The notes below the pieces were generated by a model, which was not told the DNA's origin, made no database searches, and worked only from the letters and a program-made list of their open reading frames with translations. A DNA stretch of 48,757 nt from a bacterium TMED217 (GTDB lineage Bacteria > Fidelibacterota > Marinisomatia > Marinisomatales > UBA1611): positions 1-48,757 of the forward strand of contig NHJO01000001.1 in NCBI GenBank assembly GCA_002169695.1, written 5' to 3'. The position numbers and the translations under genes are program-made. Shown here in pieces: positions 18,144-28,299 of this stretch (position 1 is the first letter of the stretch; each line of letters opens with the position of its first letter).

Positions 18144-19094
18144 TTAATTAATAAGACCTTTAACTTTATAAAGTTTGGTATTCATATTTTTACTTACTAA
18201 ATAATCAAAACTCCACTTTAAGCAAGCCGATCCAACTTCACCATCTTTCCTCATAGCAATAAATCCTATTTGAAAATCTGGATTACCATTGTGTCCTTTT
18301 ATAACTCTACTTAATGCTTTTTCACAAGCTTCTGTTGGACTATATCCTTGTCTCATCAGCTCAACAACAAGAAAACTTCCTGATATCTTTATTACTTCTT
18401 CACCAAGGCCTGTAGCTGCCGCAGAACCGATTTCATTATCTACATATAGCCCAGCTCCTATGATTGGACTATCACCTACTCTGCCATGCATTTTGTATGC
18501 CCAACCACCCGTAGTACATGCACCTGCTAAATCTCCATTATGATCCTGAGCTAACATTGATATTGTGTCATGAGTATCATGAGGAGACATATTCCTTTTA
18601 TTTTTTAACCACTCTCTCCAAGCTTTACTAGATTTTTTTGTCAAAAGATTTTTATGCTTAAAGCCTTTTGAAAGGGCGAACTTCTTGGCGCCATCTCCTA
18701 CAAGCATGACATGTTTTGTATCATCCATTACTTTCCTTGCAACCGATACTGGATGAATAATATTTTGCAAGAAAGCAACTGAACCACAATTCCCCCTACT
18801 ATCCATCACAGACGAATCAAGTGTTACCTTACCATTTTCGTCTGGAAGGCTTCCAATGCCAACATAAATATTTTCTTCATCTGCTTCTACTATTCTACAT
18901 CCAGCTTCTACTGCATCAATGGCATTACCATGATTATCTAGTAACCCAAGAGCTATTTCATTTGCTTTTGGATAATTCCAAGTAGTGATTATTACTGGTT
19001 TATTTTTATTTCTACTGACTTTTGAATTTCCAAAAATGAACGATGGAATAGATAAGCCAAATATACTTCTTTTAAAAAAATCTCTTCTTTTCAT
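18144..19094 (-). CDS. N4-(beta-N-acetylglucosaminyl)-L-asparaginase (glycosylasparaginase), Tat-exported
   Basis: 316 residues. The N-terminus MKRRDFFKRS is a twin-arginine signal followed by a hydrophobic run, so folded export to the periplasm is likely. The Ntn-hydrolase motif HDTHDTISML gives the autoproteolysis site and new N-terminal nucleophile Thr177. Substrate-binding motifs follow: GGWAYKMHGRVGDSPIIGAG and YVDNEIGSAAATG. The enzyme hydrolyses GlcNAc-Asn, the last step of N-glycoprotein breakdown, to Asp and GlcNAc-amine. Its presence with alpha- and beta-mannosidases is the key evidence that this locus targets N-linked glycans. Confidence 0.92.
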   Translation of the reverse strand: MKRRDFFKRSIFGLSIPSFIFGNSKVSRNKNKPVIITTWNYPKANEIALGLLDNHGNAIDAVEAGCRIVEADEENIYVGIGSLPDENGKVTLDSSVMDSRGNCGSVAFLQNIIHPVSVARKVMDDTKHVMLVGDGAKKFALSKGFKHKNLLTKKSSKAWREWLKNKRNMSPHDTHDTISMLAQDHNGDLAGACTTGGWAYKMHGRVGDSPIIGAGLYVDNEIGSAAATGLGEEVIKISGSFLVVELMRQGYSPTEACEKALSRVIKGHNGNPDFQIGFIAMRKDGEVGSACLKWSFDYLVSKNMNTKLYKVKGLIN

Positions 19095-19271
19095 AAAAAT
19101 CCTTATTTTTTAAATGATTTAATTATATTTGCAACAATGCACCAAGTAAAAAATGATTATTATTAATTATTTTGTTATAAAATTAACAATACAATAATTC
19201 TTTAATTTTTTAAATGCAACATTCAAATCTGTAGATAGTATTAAAAATCTTAAAAACTATTTCTTTATTTT

Positions 19272-22200
19272 ATGAATGAAAAAGAAACAAATATAATTAT
19301 TACTAGAATAGAACGATGGTACAATCGTCTTCAAGGTATGCTAATTGAAGATAGAAAATCATTAACAGCTAAATATTCCTGGTCAAAAAACCCAGTGCCA
19401 TTTACTGATAGGCTAGAAAAAAAATATAAATTAATCCAAAAAGGTGAATCATGGGGTAAAGAATGGGATAGCGCCTGGTTTCATTTAGTCGGAAAAGTAA
19501 AAAAAGAATGGGCAGATAAAATAATCGTAGCAGACCTAGATTTCTCTGGAGAAGGACTTGTATATGATCCTAAAGGGAACGAAATACAAGGCATCACCAA
19601 TGCATCAATCTGGGATCCAAATTTTATAAGAACACGTATTATCATTCCAAAAAATTGTATAAAAAAAAATACTGTAGAGCTATGGGTTGAGGCCGCAGCG
19701 AATTCACTTTTTGGAATTTACTTAGACCCAGATCCTGAGCAAGACAATCCAAAAAGACATGGTACCTTTGATGCAAAAGTAGAAACAATTGATATTGGAG
19801 TATTTAGAAAAGATATATGGAAATTATATCTTGACGCTAGAATACTCTATGGCCTTATTGAAAGGTTGGATAAAAAATCAACTCGACGTGCAAGGATTAT
19901 AGATTCACTGAATCAAGCTATTATTGTCTTTAAGGATGATGATAAAAATACAGCAGCATCAAGAAAAGTTCTTTCAAAAGAATTGAATAAGAGAGCAACA
20001 TCATCAGATCTGAAAGTAACTGCAGTTGGGCATGCTCATATTGACACTGGTTGGCTATGGCCCGTAAAAGAAACAATTAGAAAATGTGCTAGGACTTTTT
20101 CAACACAATTAAATCTAATCGATAAATATCCAGATTATATTTTTGGTGCTTCAATGCCCCAACATTATCAATTCATGAAAGATTATTATCCTAACATTTT
20201 CAAAAGAATTAAATCAGCAGTAAAAAAAGGTCAATGGGAACTCCAAGGAGGAATGTGGGTAGAGGCAGACTGTAACCTTATCAGTGGTGAGTCTATGGTC
20301 AGGCAATTATTATACGGGAAGAATTTTTTTATAAAAGAGTTCAATGTGGATGTAGACAACCTATGGTTGCCTGATGTTTTTGGATATTCTGCTGCTCTAC
20401 CACAAATACTAAAAAAAGCCGATATAAATTATTTCCTAACACAAAAAATTTCTTGGAATCAATTCAATGAATTTCCATACCAAACATTTAAATGGAGGGG
20501 AATAGATGGGACTGAGGTCTTAACACATTTCCCTCCTGAGAATACATATAATAGCGAACTAGATTCAAAATTTCTAATTCCAGCTCAAGAAACATTTAAA
20601 GAAAAAATAAAACTAGATGAATTCATGTCACTTTTTGGCGTTGGAGATGGAGGTGGTGGACCAAAGCCAGAAAATATTGAACTAGGTAGAAGACTTAAAA
20701 ATCTTGAAAATGCACCAAGAGTATCTTTCGATACTGCAAAAAATTTTTTTAATAGGCTCAATAAAAAGAAAAACAAGCTTGAAACATGGGTCGGTGAACT
20801 TTACTTAGAACTGCACCGAGGAACATTGACGACCCATGGACTAGTAAAAAAACAAAACAGAAAATTAGAAAATAAATTAAAAACTGTAGAATTTCTATGG
20901 TCATGTATTGATTTGACAAAATACCCTTCTTCCATCTTAGATGCGTTATGGAAAAAATTATTAATCAATCAATTCCATGACATTATTCCAGGATCAAGTA
21001 TAAATCTAGTATATCAAACAACTCATAAAGAGTATAATGAGATACATAAATCATGTGACGATTTAATAAAAAAAGCTAGTAGAACTCTTTTTCAAAAGGA
21101 AAATAATTCATTCGTATTATCAAATTCTTTATCCTATAATTATGAGGGGATAATAAAAATTCCAGATAGTTTCAAAGGACATCGTATTATCACTGAAAAC
21201 AAAACAGAACTTTATACTCAAGAGATAAATGGAAATGCATATTGCCAAATTTCTATACCTCCACTATCTTTCACAAACTTCCACAAAGGTGTAAAACAAA
21301 AAAATCAAACAAAAAAACAATTAAACTATATTTTAGAAAATGATTTTGTAAAATACAAATTTTCAAAAAATGGCACCCTAATATCTGGATTCGATAAAGA
21401 ATCAAATAAAAATTTACTAAGCGCGCCCGGGAATATTCTCTCACTTTATGAAGATAGGCCACTCAACTGGGATGCTTGGGATATAGATTTCTATTATAAA
21501 CAGTCTTTGTTAGAGACTGCTAAAGTAGCAAAAATACATAAAGTAGAATACGGAAGTATTTTTAGCTCTTTAGAAATAGAGTACACTATTGGTAATTCCA
21601 AAATTAAGCAAATGATCATATTATCAAACCAATCAAAAAGGTTAGACTTTGATACTACTGTTGACTGGAATGAAAAACATAAAATGCTTAGAGTGCATTT
21701 TCCTACAAATATAATATCTGACCAAGCATCATTTGATATTCAATATGGTTATGTAAAAAGAAACACACATAAAAATACAAGTTGGGATAGGGCTAAGTTT
21801 GAGGTAGTAGGTCATAAATATGCTGACCTTTCAGATAATGATTATGGAGTCGCATTACTGAATGACTGTAAATATGGTTATTCAATTTTTGATAAGACAA
21901 TTGATTTAAACCTACTTAGATCACCCAATAATCCTGACGCAGATGCCGATCTTGGCAAACATGTATTTACCTTTAGCATGTATCCTCATAAACATGATTT
22001 GATTCGATCAAATGTAATCGAAGAATCTTCAAGCTTAAATAATCCACCAACATTATTTAACGGTTTAAAGAATATAAAAAGTAAACCAATAATCAACTTT
22101 AAAGGAAAAGGAATTGAAATTTCTTCAATCAAAAAATCTGAAAATAATAATGAAATAATACTCAGAGCCGTAGAGACACTTGGAAGGACATCAAAAGGAA

Positions 22201-22340
22201 GAATTTATTTTAAGGGTCATATTACAGAAACTAATATTATGGAACGAAAAAATTTAAGCCCTACAAAAAAAATAAATAAAAACTTAGATTTTGTACTAAA
22301 ACCTTTTGAAATAAAAACCTACAAGTGCGTACATATTTGA
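19272..22340 (+). CDS. Alpha-mannosidase, glycoside hydrolase family 38
   Basis: 1022 residues, full family length, without signal peptide. The catalytic domain starts at VTAVGHAHIDTGWLW (His254 and Asp258 bind zinc) and contains the nucleophile Asp368 in LWLPDVFGYS. NQFHDIIPGSS carries another active-site His-Asp pair. The mid domain and beta-rich GH38 C-terminal domain (from about residue 680) complete the protein. It removes alpha-linked mannose from high-mannose or hybrid glycans, in the cytoplasm after import. Its TGA is followed after 11 bases by the DPP-IV-type gene with its own ribosome site, so the two form an operon. Confidence 0.94.
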   Translation: MNEKETNIIITRIERWYNRLQGMLIEDRKSLTAKYSWSKNPVPFTDRLEKKYKLIQKGESWGKEWDSAWFHLVGKVKKEWADKIIVADLDFSGEGLVYDPKGNEIQGITNASIWDPNFIRTRIIIPKNCIKKNTVELWVEAAANSLFGIYLDPDPEQDNPKRHGTFDAKVETIDIGVFRKDIWKLYLDARILYGLIERLDKKSTRRARIIDSLNQAIIVFKDDDKNTAASRKVLSKELNKRATSSDLKVTAVGHAHIDTGWLWPVKETIRKCARTFSTQLNLIDKYPDYIFGASMPQHYQFMKDYYPNIFKRIKSAVKKGQWELQGGMWVEADCNLISGESMVRQLLYGKNFFIKEFNVDVDNLWLPDVFGYSAALPQILKKADINYFLTQKISWNQFNEFPYQTFKWRGIDGTEVLTHFPPENTYNSELDSKFLIPAQETFKEKIKLDEFMSLFGVGDGGGGPKPENIELGRRLKNLENAPRVSFDTAKNFFNRLNKKKNKLETWVGELYLELHRGTLTTHGLVKKQNRKLENKLKTVEFLWSCIDLTKYPSSILDALWKKLLINQFHDIIPGSSINLVYQTTHKEYNEIHKSCDDLIKKASRTLFQKENNSFVLSNSLSYNYEGIIKIPDSFKGHRIITENKTELYTQEINGNAYCQISIPPLSFTNFHKGVKQKNQTKKQLNYILENDFVKYKFSKNGTLISGFDKESNKNLLSAPGNILSLYEDRPLNWDAWDIDFYYKQSLLETAKVAKIHKVEYGSIFSSLEIEYTIGNSKIKQMIILSNQSKRLDFDTTVDWNEKHKMLRVHFPTNIISDQASFDIQYGYVKRNTHKNTSWDRAKFEVVGHKYADLSDNDYGVALLNDCKYGYSIFDKTIDLNLLRSPNNPDADADLGKHVFTFSMYPHKHDLIRSNVIEESSSLNNPPTLFNGLKNIKSKPIINFKGKGIEISSIKKSENNNEIILRAVETLGRTSKGRIYFKGHITETNIMERKNLSPTKKINKNLDFVLKPFEIKTYKCVHI

Positions 22341-22351
22341 AAGGAACACAA

Positions 22352-24559
22352 ATGAAAAATATTACAATAATAATTATAGCTTCATTTATTTTGTTGAATT
22401 CCTGTTCTGATCAAGAAAAGAAAAATGAAGTCACAATAGAGTGGCTTTATTCAGATGAAGGTAAATCTATAGGTTCACTTTATAAAACAGAATGGATGGA
22501 TAATAATCTCCTCTATCTAATGGATATGCGTAAACCTAAAAAAGATAGAACTATTTTAAAAATAAACCCAATAGAGTCAAAAACAATCAAACCTCTTATT
22601 AATAAGAACAAAGTAATAGAAAGTTTAATGTCCTTAATAAATAATAATGATACAATCATGCACCTGGACTGGCCAAAATCATTTAGTTCAGGAGGTGAAT
22701 ATGGACTATATATTTATGATGGAGATATTTTTATTTTAGATATTTATTCTGAAGTTTTTATCAAAATAACAGACACACCAAACTTAGAAAAATCAGCTAG
22801 ATTTTCCCCAGACGGTAACAATATTGCTTTCGTAAGAGATAACAACCTTTATATTTATAATATAAAAAAGAAAAATGAAAAACAATTAACCTATAGTGGA
22901 TCTGAGACAATACTTAATGGAACAGTTTCATGGGTATATTGGGAAGAAATTTTTGGCAGACAAGATATAGGGTATTGGTGGTCAAATGATTCAAAGTCTT
23001 TAGCTTTTTTACAAACAGATGAATCCAATGTGACAAAAATGCATTATCTTCATTGGAAACCTGAAGAGCCAAAATTAATTACACAAAGATACCCAAAAGC
23101 GGGAACAGAAAACCCTACTGTGAAATTGGGAATAATAGAAACAAACGAATCTAAAATAAAATGGGTTAACCTGGACCCATTTGAATATTTATGTAGAGTA
23201 AAATGGTTACCAAATAATAAACACGTAAGTGTCCAGACAATGAATCGTGCACAAGATAAGCTTGACCTATTTTTTGTAGACCGTGCATCAGGAAAAAATA
23301 TAGAAAAAATAATAACAGAAATTGATAGTGGATGGGTCAATATTAATGATGATCTTTATTTTTTAAATAATAGTTTTATCTGGCAATCAGAAAGAAGTGG
23401 ATATGCTCATTTATATCAATTTTCTTATAAAGGTGATCTGATAAATCAAATTACAGATGGAGATTGGGCCCTACGATCTTCAGGTGGCCCATTTTGGTTA
23501 AGACAATCTGTAGTTAACATAGATATAGAAAATCGATTCATTTATTATACATCTTTAAAAGAATCCTCAATCGAAAGACATCTATATCGATCTAGTTTCG
23601 ATGGAAAAACCATGGAAAAAATATCTAAACAAAAAGGAGTACATAAAATAAGTTTTAGTAATAATGGAAAATATTATCTTGATATTCACTCGAACACAAA
23701 GTCCCCACCAACCCTAATTCTTTATAATAATAATGGGGGAAAGGTATCCACTCTTATTGATCATAGACCAGAAATCATCAAAGAATACGATCTACAAACC
23801 CCAGAGATTTTCACAATACCTACAGAAGATAATTTTATGATGCCTGCACAAATTTTAAAACCAAACGACTTCATAAAAACAAAGAAATACCCCATTATAT
23901 TTCATGTTTATGGTGGTCCTGCTGCACCAACTGTATTTAATCAATGGCAGGGAAACTCATTGTTCTATGATAATATTTTACTTGATATGGGTTTCCTAAT
24001 TGTAAAATTTGATCATCGGGCTAGTACAGCAAAGAGTAAAAAACTAGAAAACCATGTCTTGAATATGATGTCGGGGCCGATTGAAAGAAAAGATATCGTC
24101 GATGGTATAAACTGGCTTAAATCACAATCTTATGTAGACAAAAATAGAATAGGTATTTGGGGATGGAGCGGTGGAGGAAGTTTTACCCTTAACATGATGA
24201 CAAATACAAAAGAGTTTAAAGCGGGTGTATCTGTTGCACCAGTAACTGACTGGCACTACTACGATACAAAATGGGCTGAGTTTGCTATGAAAAGACCTAT
24301 AGATAACCCAAAAGGATATGAAGAGACTTCTTTTATAAAATCAGCAAAAAATCTACATGGTTCGCTTCTTTTAGTTCATGGCACATATGATGACAATGTA
24401 CATCCTCAAAACTCATGGCATTTTATTGATGAATTAGTTAAAGCAAATATACAATTTGATATGATGTTCTATCCAATGCGAAAACATGGAATAGCAGATG
24501 ATGCAGCAAAAATACATCTATATAATAAAATGTTAGAATTTTGGAATAAAAACCTATAA
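22352..24559 (+). CDS. DPP-IV-type prolyl oligopeptidase lipoprotein (S9B)
   Basis: The start is set at ATG 22352, preceded by GAAAGGAAC, giving MKNITIIII and a lipobox ILLNSC; 735 residues. An ATG at 22325 lies inside the mannosidase gene and would bury the lipobox. The N-terminal beta-propeller contains WVYWEEIFGRQDIGYWW, the Glu-Glu motif that anchors substrate N-termini in DPP-IV. The alpha/beta-hydrolase domain has Ser606 in GIWGWSGGGSF, Asp in GTYDDNVHP and His in MRKHGIADD. It trims X-Pro or X-Ala dipeptides from peptides, fitting periplasmic degradation of glycopeptides. Confidence 0.92.
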   Translation: MKNITIIIIASFILLNSCSDQEKKNEVTIEWLYSDEGKSIGSLYKTEWMDNNLLYLMDMRKPKKDRTILKINPIESKTIKPLINKNKVIESLMSLINNNDTIMHLDWPKSFSSGGEYGLYIYDGDIFILDIYSEVFIKITDTPNLEKSARFSPDGNNIAFVRDNNLYIYNIKKKNEKQLTYSGSETILNGTVSWVYWEEIFGRQDIGYWWSNDSKSLAFLQTDESNVTKMHYLHWKPEEPKLITQRYPKAGTENPTVKLGIIETNESKIKWVNLDPFEYLCRVKWLPNNKHVSVQTMNRAQDKLDLFFVDRASGKNIEKIITEIDSGWVNINDDLYFLNNSFIWQSERSGYAHLYQFSYKGDLINQITDGDWALRSSGGPFWLRQSVVNIDIENRFIYYTSLKESSIERHLYRSSFDGKTMEKISKQKGVHKISFSNNGKYYLDIHSNTKSPPTLILYNNNGGKVSTLIDHRPEIIKEYDLQTPEIFTIPTEDNFMMPAQILKPNDFIKTKKYPIIFHVYGGPAAPTVFNQWQGNSLFYDNILLDMGFLIVKFDHRASTAKSKKLENHVLNMMSGPIERKDIVDGINWLKSQSYVDKNRIGIWGWSGGGSFTLNMMTNTKEFKAGVSVAPVTDWHYYDTKWAEFAMKRPIDNPKGYEETSFIKSAKNLHGSLLLVHGTYDDNVHPQNSWHFIDELVKANIQFDMMFYPMRKHGIADDAAKIHLYNKMLEFWNKNL

Positions 24560-24564
24560 AAAAT

Positions 24565-25050
24565 CTAAAATTTTTGCGCTGCTTGTCGAATATCTAGACT
24601 AATATTTTTTCTGTTTATCCGAACACTACGTCCATCATTTGAATACATATTAATCACTAATTTTTCGAAATTAGGCTCTTGAATCTCTTTTAGCTGAAGA
24701 ATAATATCACCTTCGTACTCTGCACCAAATGTATTTTTTAATACATTAAACAGAGTATTAAAAAGCTCAATCGAATCTAGATAGTCAATATTTTTATCCC
24801 AGTCAGTTGTTACATAACTCAATTTTCCATCTTCGAAACCAATAGACCCGATAGTTTGGTTATCATTTTTTAACCAAAAGTTATCACTGCTAGAGTCTTG
24901 CTCTGTTTGGTCTAAAAATTCATACATACTATTTAAGGCTAGACTTTTATCCATACCTATCTTTAATTCTTTGCCTTCTATATTTATTGTTTGAGCAAAT
25001 GTAAACACACCTAAATGGATAAATAAAATAAACAAATATTTAATTATCAT
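24565..25050 (-). CDS. Uncharacterised exported protein, 161 residues
   Basis: A signal peptide ends VFTFAQ. The rest is a small, mixed alpha/beta protein with a repeated pattern of polar strands (IGSIGFEDGKLSYVTTDWDK); no family recognised. It ends only 5 bases from the stop of the plus-strand DPP-IV-type gene, so the two genes converge without space for a separate terminator. It is preceded on the minus strand by the ABC exporter genes (57 bases), with which it may be cotranscribed. Confidence 0.7.
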   Translation of the reverse strand: MIIKYLFILFIHLGVFTFAQTINIEGKELKIGMDKSLALNSMYEFLDQTEQDSSSDNFWLKNDNQTIGSIGFEDGKLSYVTTDWDKNIDYLDSIELFNTLFNVLKNTFGAEYEGDIILQLKEIQEPNFEKLVINMYSNDGRSVRINRKNISLDIRQAAQKF

Positions 25051-25107
25051 ATCTCAACACCTTTCAAAAAAAATATTTTAACTGATGTAACTAATCCTAC
25101 AATAAAA

Positions 25108-26301
25108 TTATACTCTGAAAATTGTATTTTCTTTATTAAACCAGTATACTGAAAATTTTATTCCAACAGCAGCGAAAAATAAAAGTGAGCATAATGTTTC
25201 AATAAAATAAATTGGCTCTACAGAGCCAGCTAATATTTCTTTTGTTAACAGGCCAACGTTTATAAGAGGCATTAGGGCCGTTGCATGATCAATCTCCATA
25301 CCTGGACCTAAGCTTAAAAATAAAGGAACAATAATTACCATATTAAGCGGAGCCATTAAACTCTGTGCTTCTTTAAATGAGCGAGCATAAAAAGATATAG
25401 ATAATAGCATAGATGCAAAAAAGATTGCAATAGGTATCATTAAAATAATTACAGAAAATATCATAAACGGATTAATTAATTCCATGATAGTAGATTGTAT
25501 TTGTTCTGGAATATTATCTATAAAAAACAAAGAGGATGAGATGCCTAAAACTGAAACCAATCCAGATACTAATCCAGTTAATGATACAACTAAAAGCTTG
25601 CCCATCGTAATCTCAAATTTTGTCGCTGGTGAAGAAAGTAAAGTCTCTAAGGAGCCTCTCTCTTTTTCCCCTGCACCCAGATCTATCGCAGGATACATTG
25701 CACCTAGAAATATAAACATAACTAAAATATATGGTATAAACCCACCTACAGCTTTTCCGATAGTCTCTTTTGCTGTAGACATATCAACATCTACAATATC
25801 TAATGGTTCTAAAAGTTTCTCATCTATATTAAAATTAGTTAATCTCTCTGCCACTACAGTTTTTTTATAATTTTCTAAAGCATCTTTCATTCTTTTTTTT
25901 GATCTACTCATTAGATCAGATGATTTATAATAAATATTTATTATCCCAGTATTATTAGATGATATTTTACTCAAAAATTCTTTTTCTATATACATGCCTC
26001 CTTGAATCGAATCTGTTTTAATTCCTGACTCTAGACTATCTAATGAAATATCTTCAATAATTTCTACGCCCTTTTGTTCAGATAAAAAGCCTTTTATGAT
26101 TACATCATCGGTTTCATTAATAAAAGCAATTTTAAGAATTTTTTCGTCAGATTTTTTATTTTGATACTCCTGAAACTTTATTGACCCCACTACTAATAAT
26201 GGTGTAATTAAAACAGGAATAACCACCATGAACATGAGGGTCCTACGGTCTCTCAAGACATCAATAAGCTCTTTTAAAAATATCGATATAATTATGTTCA
26301 T
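25108..26301 (-). CDS. ABC-2 type exporter permease, NatB-like
   Basis: 397 residues. One N-terminal helix (residues about 22-40), a periplasmic domain of about 140 residues, then five or six C-terminal helices: the NatB/ABC-2 arrangement. FLKELIDVLRDRRTLMFMVVIPVL and AGEKERGSLETLLSSPAT-type motifs (GAGEKERGSLETLL) mark the family. It partners with the overlapping ATPase gene (ATGA, four bases). NatAB exports sodium in Bacillus, but relatives export varied substrates, so the cargo is open. Confidence 0.9.
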   Translation of the reverse strand: MNIIISIFLKELIDVLRDRRTLMFMVVIPVLITPLLVVGSIKFQEYQNKKSDEKILKIAFINETDDVIIKGFLSEQKGVEIIEDISLDSLESGIKTDSIQGGMYIEKEFLSKISSNNTGIINIYYKSSDLMSRSKKRMKDALENYKKTVVAERLTNFNIDEKLLEPLDIVDVDMSTAKETIGKAVGGFIPYILVMFIFLGAMYPAIDLGAGEKERGSLETLLSSPATKFEITMGKLLVVSLTGLVSGLVSVLGISSSLFFIDNIPEQIQSTIMELINPFMIFSVIILMIPIAIFFASMLLSISFYARSFKEAQSLMAPLNMVIIVPLFLSLGPGMEIDHATALMPLINVGLLTKEILAGSVEPIYFIETLCSLLFFAAVGIKFSVYWFNKENTIFRV

Positions 26302-27071
26302 GATTGATCAATCAAATTAATTAAAGTATCATCATAACTTTTAGGCTCGGCCTCTAAAGATTCAAAATCATTTTTTGTTCCAGAGAATATTAGCTTCCCA
26401 TTATATATAACCCCGATAGCATCTGCTAGTGATTGAACTTCTTCCATTCGATGTGATGAAAAAATGATTGTTTTCTTTTCCTCTTTAGAGTTTTTTATTA
26501 ATTCAATAATCGACCTTGAAGTCATTACATCTAATCCTGTAGTAGGCTCATCAAAAACTATAATATCTGGATTATGGATGATTGTTCTAGCGATAGAAGT
26601 CTTTTGTTTCATTCCAGAGCTAAGCGTACCAATCCTCTTATTTGCAAATGAGTTCATATCCAAACTCTCAAATATTTTTTCACATCTTTGATTAAAAACT
26701 GTCCTATCCATGCTATTTAAATCAGCAAAATACTTTACCATTTCATATGGGCTTAATCGATCGTAAAGGGCTGTCTGATTTGTCATAAAACCTATTGATT
26801 TTCTAGCTGAACGACCATCTGCAGCAACATCATTCTCGTTAATTTTAATAGAGCCTGATGTAGGGGAGATCATTGTTGATATCATTCTGAGTGTTGTTGT
26901 TTTTCCTGAACCATTTGGACCAATCAAAGCGAAAACTTTACTAGAATTACATTTTAAACTTATTGAATCAACAGCCGTAAATAACTTTGGTCTAAGTTCA
27001 GCACTACCAACGATTTTGCGTTGGTCTTTTGTCAGGGTAAAAACTTTTGTGACGTCCGTTAATTCAATCAT
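26298..27071 (-). CDS. ABC exporter ATP-binding protein, NatA-like
   Basis: 257 residues with all ABC motifs in order: Walker A GPNGSGKTT, Q-loop in FMTNQTALYD, signature LSSGMKQKTS, Walker B IIVFDEPTTGLD and H-loop IIFSSHRMEE. Its TGA overlaps the ATG of the permease. It forms the cytoplasmic motor of the 25108-26301 exporter. No other subunit is nearby. Confidence 0.93.
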   Translation of the reverse strand: MIELTDVTKVFTLTKDQRKIVGSAELRPKLFTAVDSISLKCNSSKVFALIGPNGSGKTTTLRMISTMISPTSGSIKINENDVAADGRSARKSIGFMTNQTALYDRLSPYEMVKYFADLNSMDRTVFNQRCEKIFESLDMNSFANKRIGTLSSGMKQKTSIARTIIHNPDIIVFDEPTTGLDVMTSRSIIELIKNSKEEKKTIIFSSHRMEEVQSLADAIGVIYNGKLIFSGTKNDFESLEAEPKSYDDTLINLIDQS

Positions 27072-27242
27072 TATTTATTAAAATAGTTAGGTTAATCAAA
27101 TCAAAACTTAATGATTATCTTTTTTTAAATTAATGGTTATTATAATGAACAAAAATCTACAATATTTTAAAAAATGGATATTTAGCCTAGACTCTTATAG
27201 TATTGGTTATATAAAATCTATATGATATTTAACCACATTATT

Positions 27243-27818
27243 ATGAAAAAACTAGACCTACAAACAGGAATATTAACAATAATTATTCTAATTGCTGCTT
27301 TTACTAGAATAATGCCACACCCCCCTAATTTTTCACCTATGGCTGCAATTGGTTTATTTGGGGCAGCACATTTTGCAAAAAAATGGCAAGCATTCTTTAT
27401 TCCGATATTTGGTATATGGCTAAGTGACCTGATCATTAATAATTATATTTATAGTAACTCAACTACAAACTTTGTATGGTTCTATAATGGATTTTATTGG
27501 CAGTATATTTCATACGCACTTATAATATTCAGTGGGGTTCTTATTTTTAACAAAAATATCTCTCTATCTAGAACATTCGGAGCAATAGTATCTTCGAGTG
27601 GAATATTCTTTTTAATATCTAACTTTGGGGTTTGGGCTGGTAGTGGAATGTATACTAAAAATTTTACAGGTCTAATCACTTGTTATACAGCCGGTATTCC
27701 ATTTATCCATAATACAATTATAAGTGATTTTCTATTTACTACAGTTTTATTTGGCTCATACTATTTATTGCAATCAGAATATTCTTTTTTAAAAATAAAA
27801 CACCTTAAATATTCTTAG
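27243..27818 (+). CDS. DUF6580 integral membrane protein
   Basis: The start is placed at ATG 27243 (MKKLDLQTG), giving 191 residues; ATG 27222 is possible but adds seven unconserved residues. About five membrane helices. The motif RIMPHPPNFSPMAAIGLFG followed by F-I-P-I-F-G-I-W-L-S-D-L is the DUF6580 signature; the family resembles ECF-transporter substrate-binding S components, so a vitamin-uptake role is possible but not shown. It is monocistronic between divergent ABC genes and the HIT gene. Confidence 0.8.
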   Translation: MKKLDLQTGILTIIILIAAFTRIMPHPPNFSPMAAIGLFGAAHFAKKWQAFFIPIFGIWLSDLIINNYIYSNSTTNFVWFYNGFYWQYISYALIIFSGVLIFNKNISLSRTFGAIVSSSGIFFLISNFGVWAGSGMYTKNFTGLITCYTAGIPFIHNTIISDFLFTTVLFGSYYLLQSEYSFLKIKHLKYS

Positions 27819-27826
27819 CATATAAA

Positions 27827-27848
27827 AGAGTCATTCTAAAGTGACTCT
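27827..27848. terminator. 7-bp hairpin after DUF6580 gene
   Basis: AGAGTCA (27827-27833) pairs perfectly with TGACTCT (27842-27848) around an 8-base loop, 8 bases after the stop of the plus-strand gene. The T-rich side lies on the minus strand, so it is a weak intrinsic terminator on plus. Confidence 0.4.
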
Positions 27849-27931
27849 ACTAAATTATATTTACTGTCTTCAATTTGAATTATAAAATTCAATATATGAT
27901 AGAAAGAATAATACCTACAAAGGATTAGACC

Positions 27932-28273
27932 ATGAGCACAATTTTTACAAAAATAATTAATAAAGAAATACCCGCTGAAATTTTATTTGAAAATGAAAAT
28001 GTTTTGGCATTTCGAGATATTAACCCTCAAGCGCCTATTCATTTCCTTGTAATACCTAAAAAAGAAATAAGTACACTAAATGACCTTGAAGAAACTGACA
28101 AAGACATTGTTGGCGAATTGTTTATCGTTGCAAAAAACCTAGCGAAGGAAGAAGGAATAGCAGATAGTGGTTATCGAACTGTGTTCAATTGTAATGAAGA
28201 TGGAGCACAGACAGTTTACCATATTCATCTACATGTTTTAGGAGGTAGACAATTAAATTGGCCTCCTGGTTAA
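27932..28273 (+). CDS. HIT family protein, HinT-like
   Basis: 113 residues. [20 protein letters not shown] and the histidine triad HIHLHVLGG (H-x-H-x-H) mark a HinT-type purine nucleoside phosphoramidase. The C-terminal end NWPPG is also typical. Cytoplasmic, homodimeric in the family. An AAAGGATT ribosome site precedes ATG. Confidence 0.93.
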   Translation: MSTIFTKIINKEIPAEILFENENVLAFRDINPQAPIHFLVIPKKEISTLNDLEETDKDIVGELFIVAKNLAKEEGIADSGYRTVFNCNEDGAQTVYHIHLHVLGGRQLNWPPG

Positions 28274-28299
28274 AATAATTACTTTAATTAGGAATAAAA

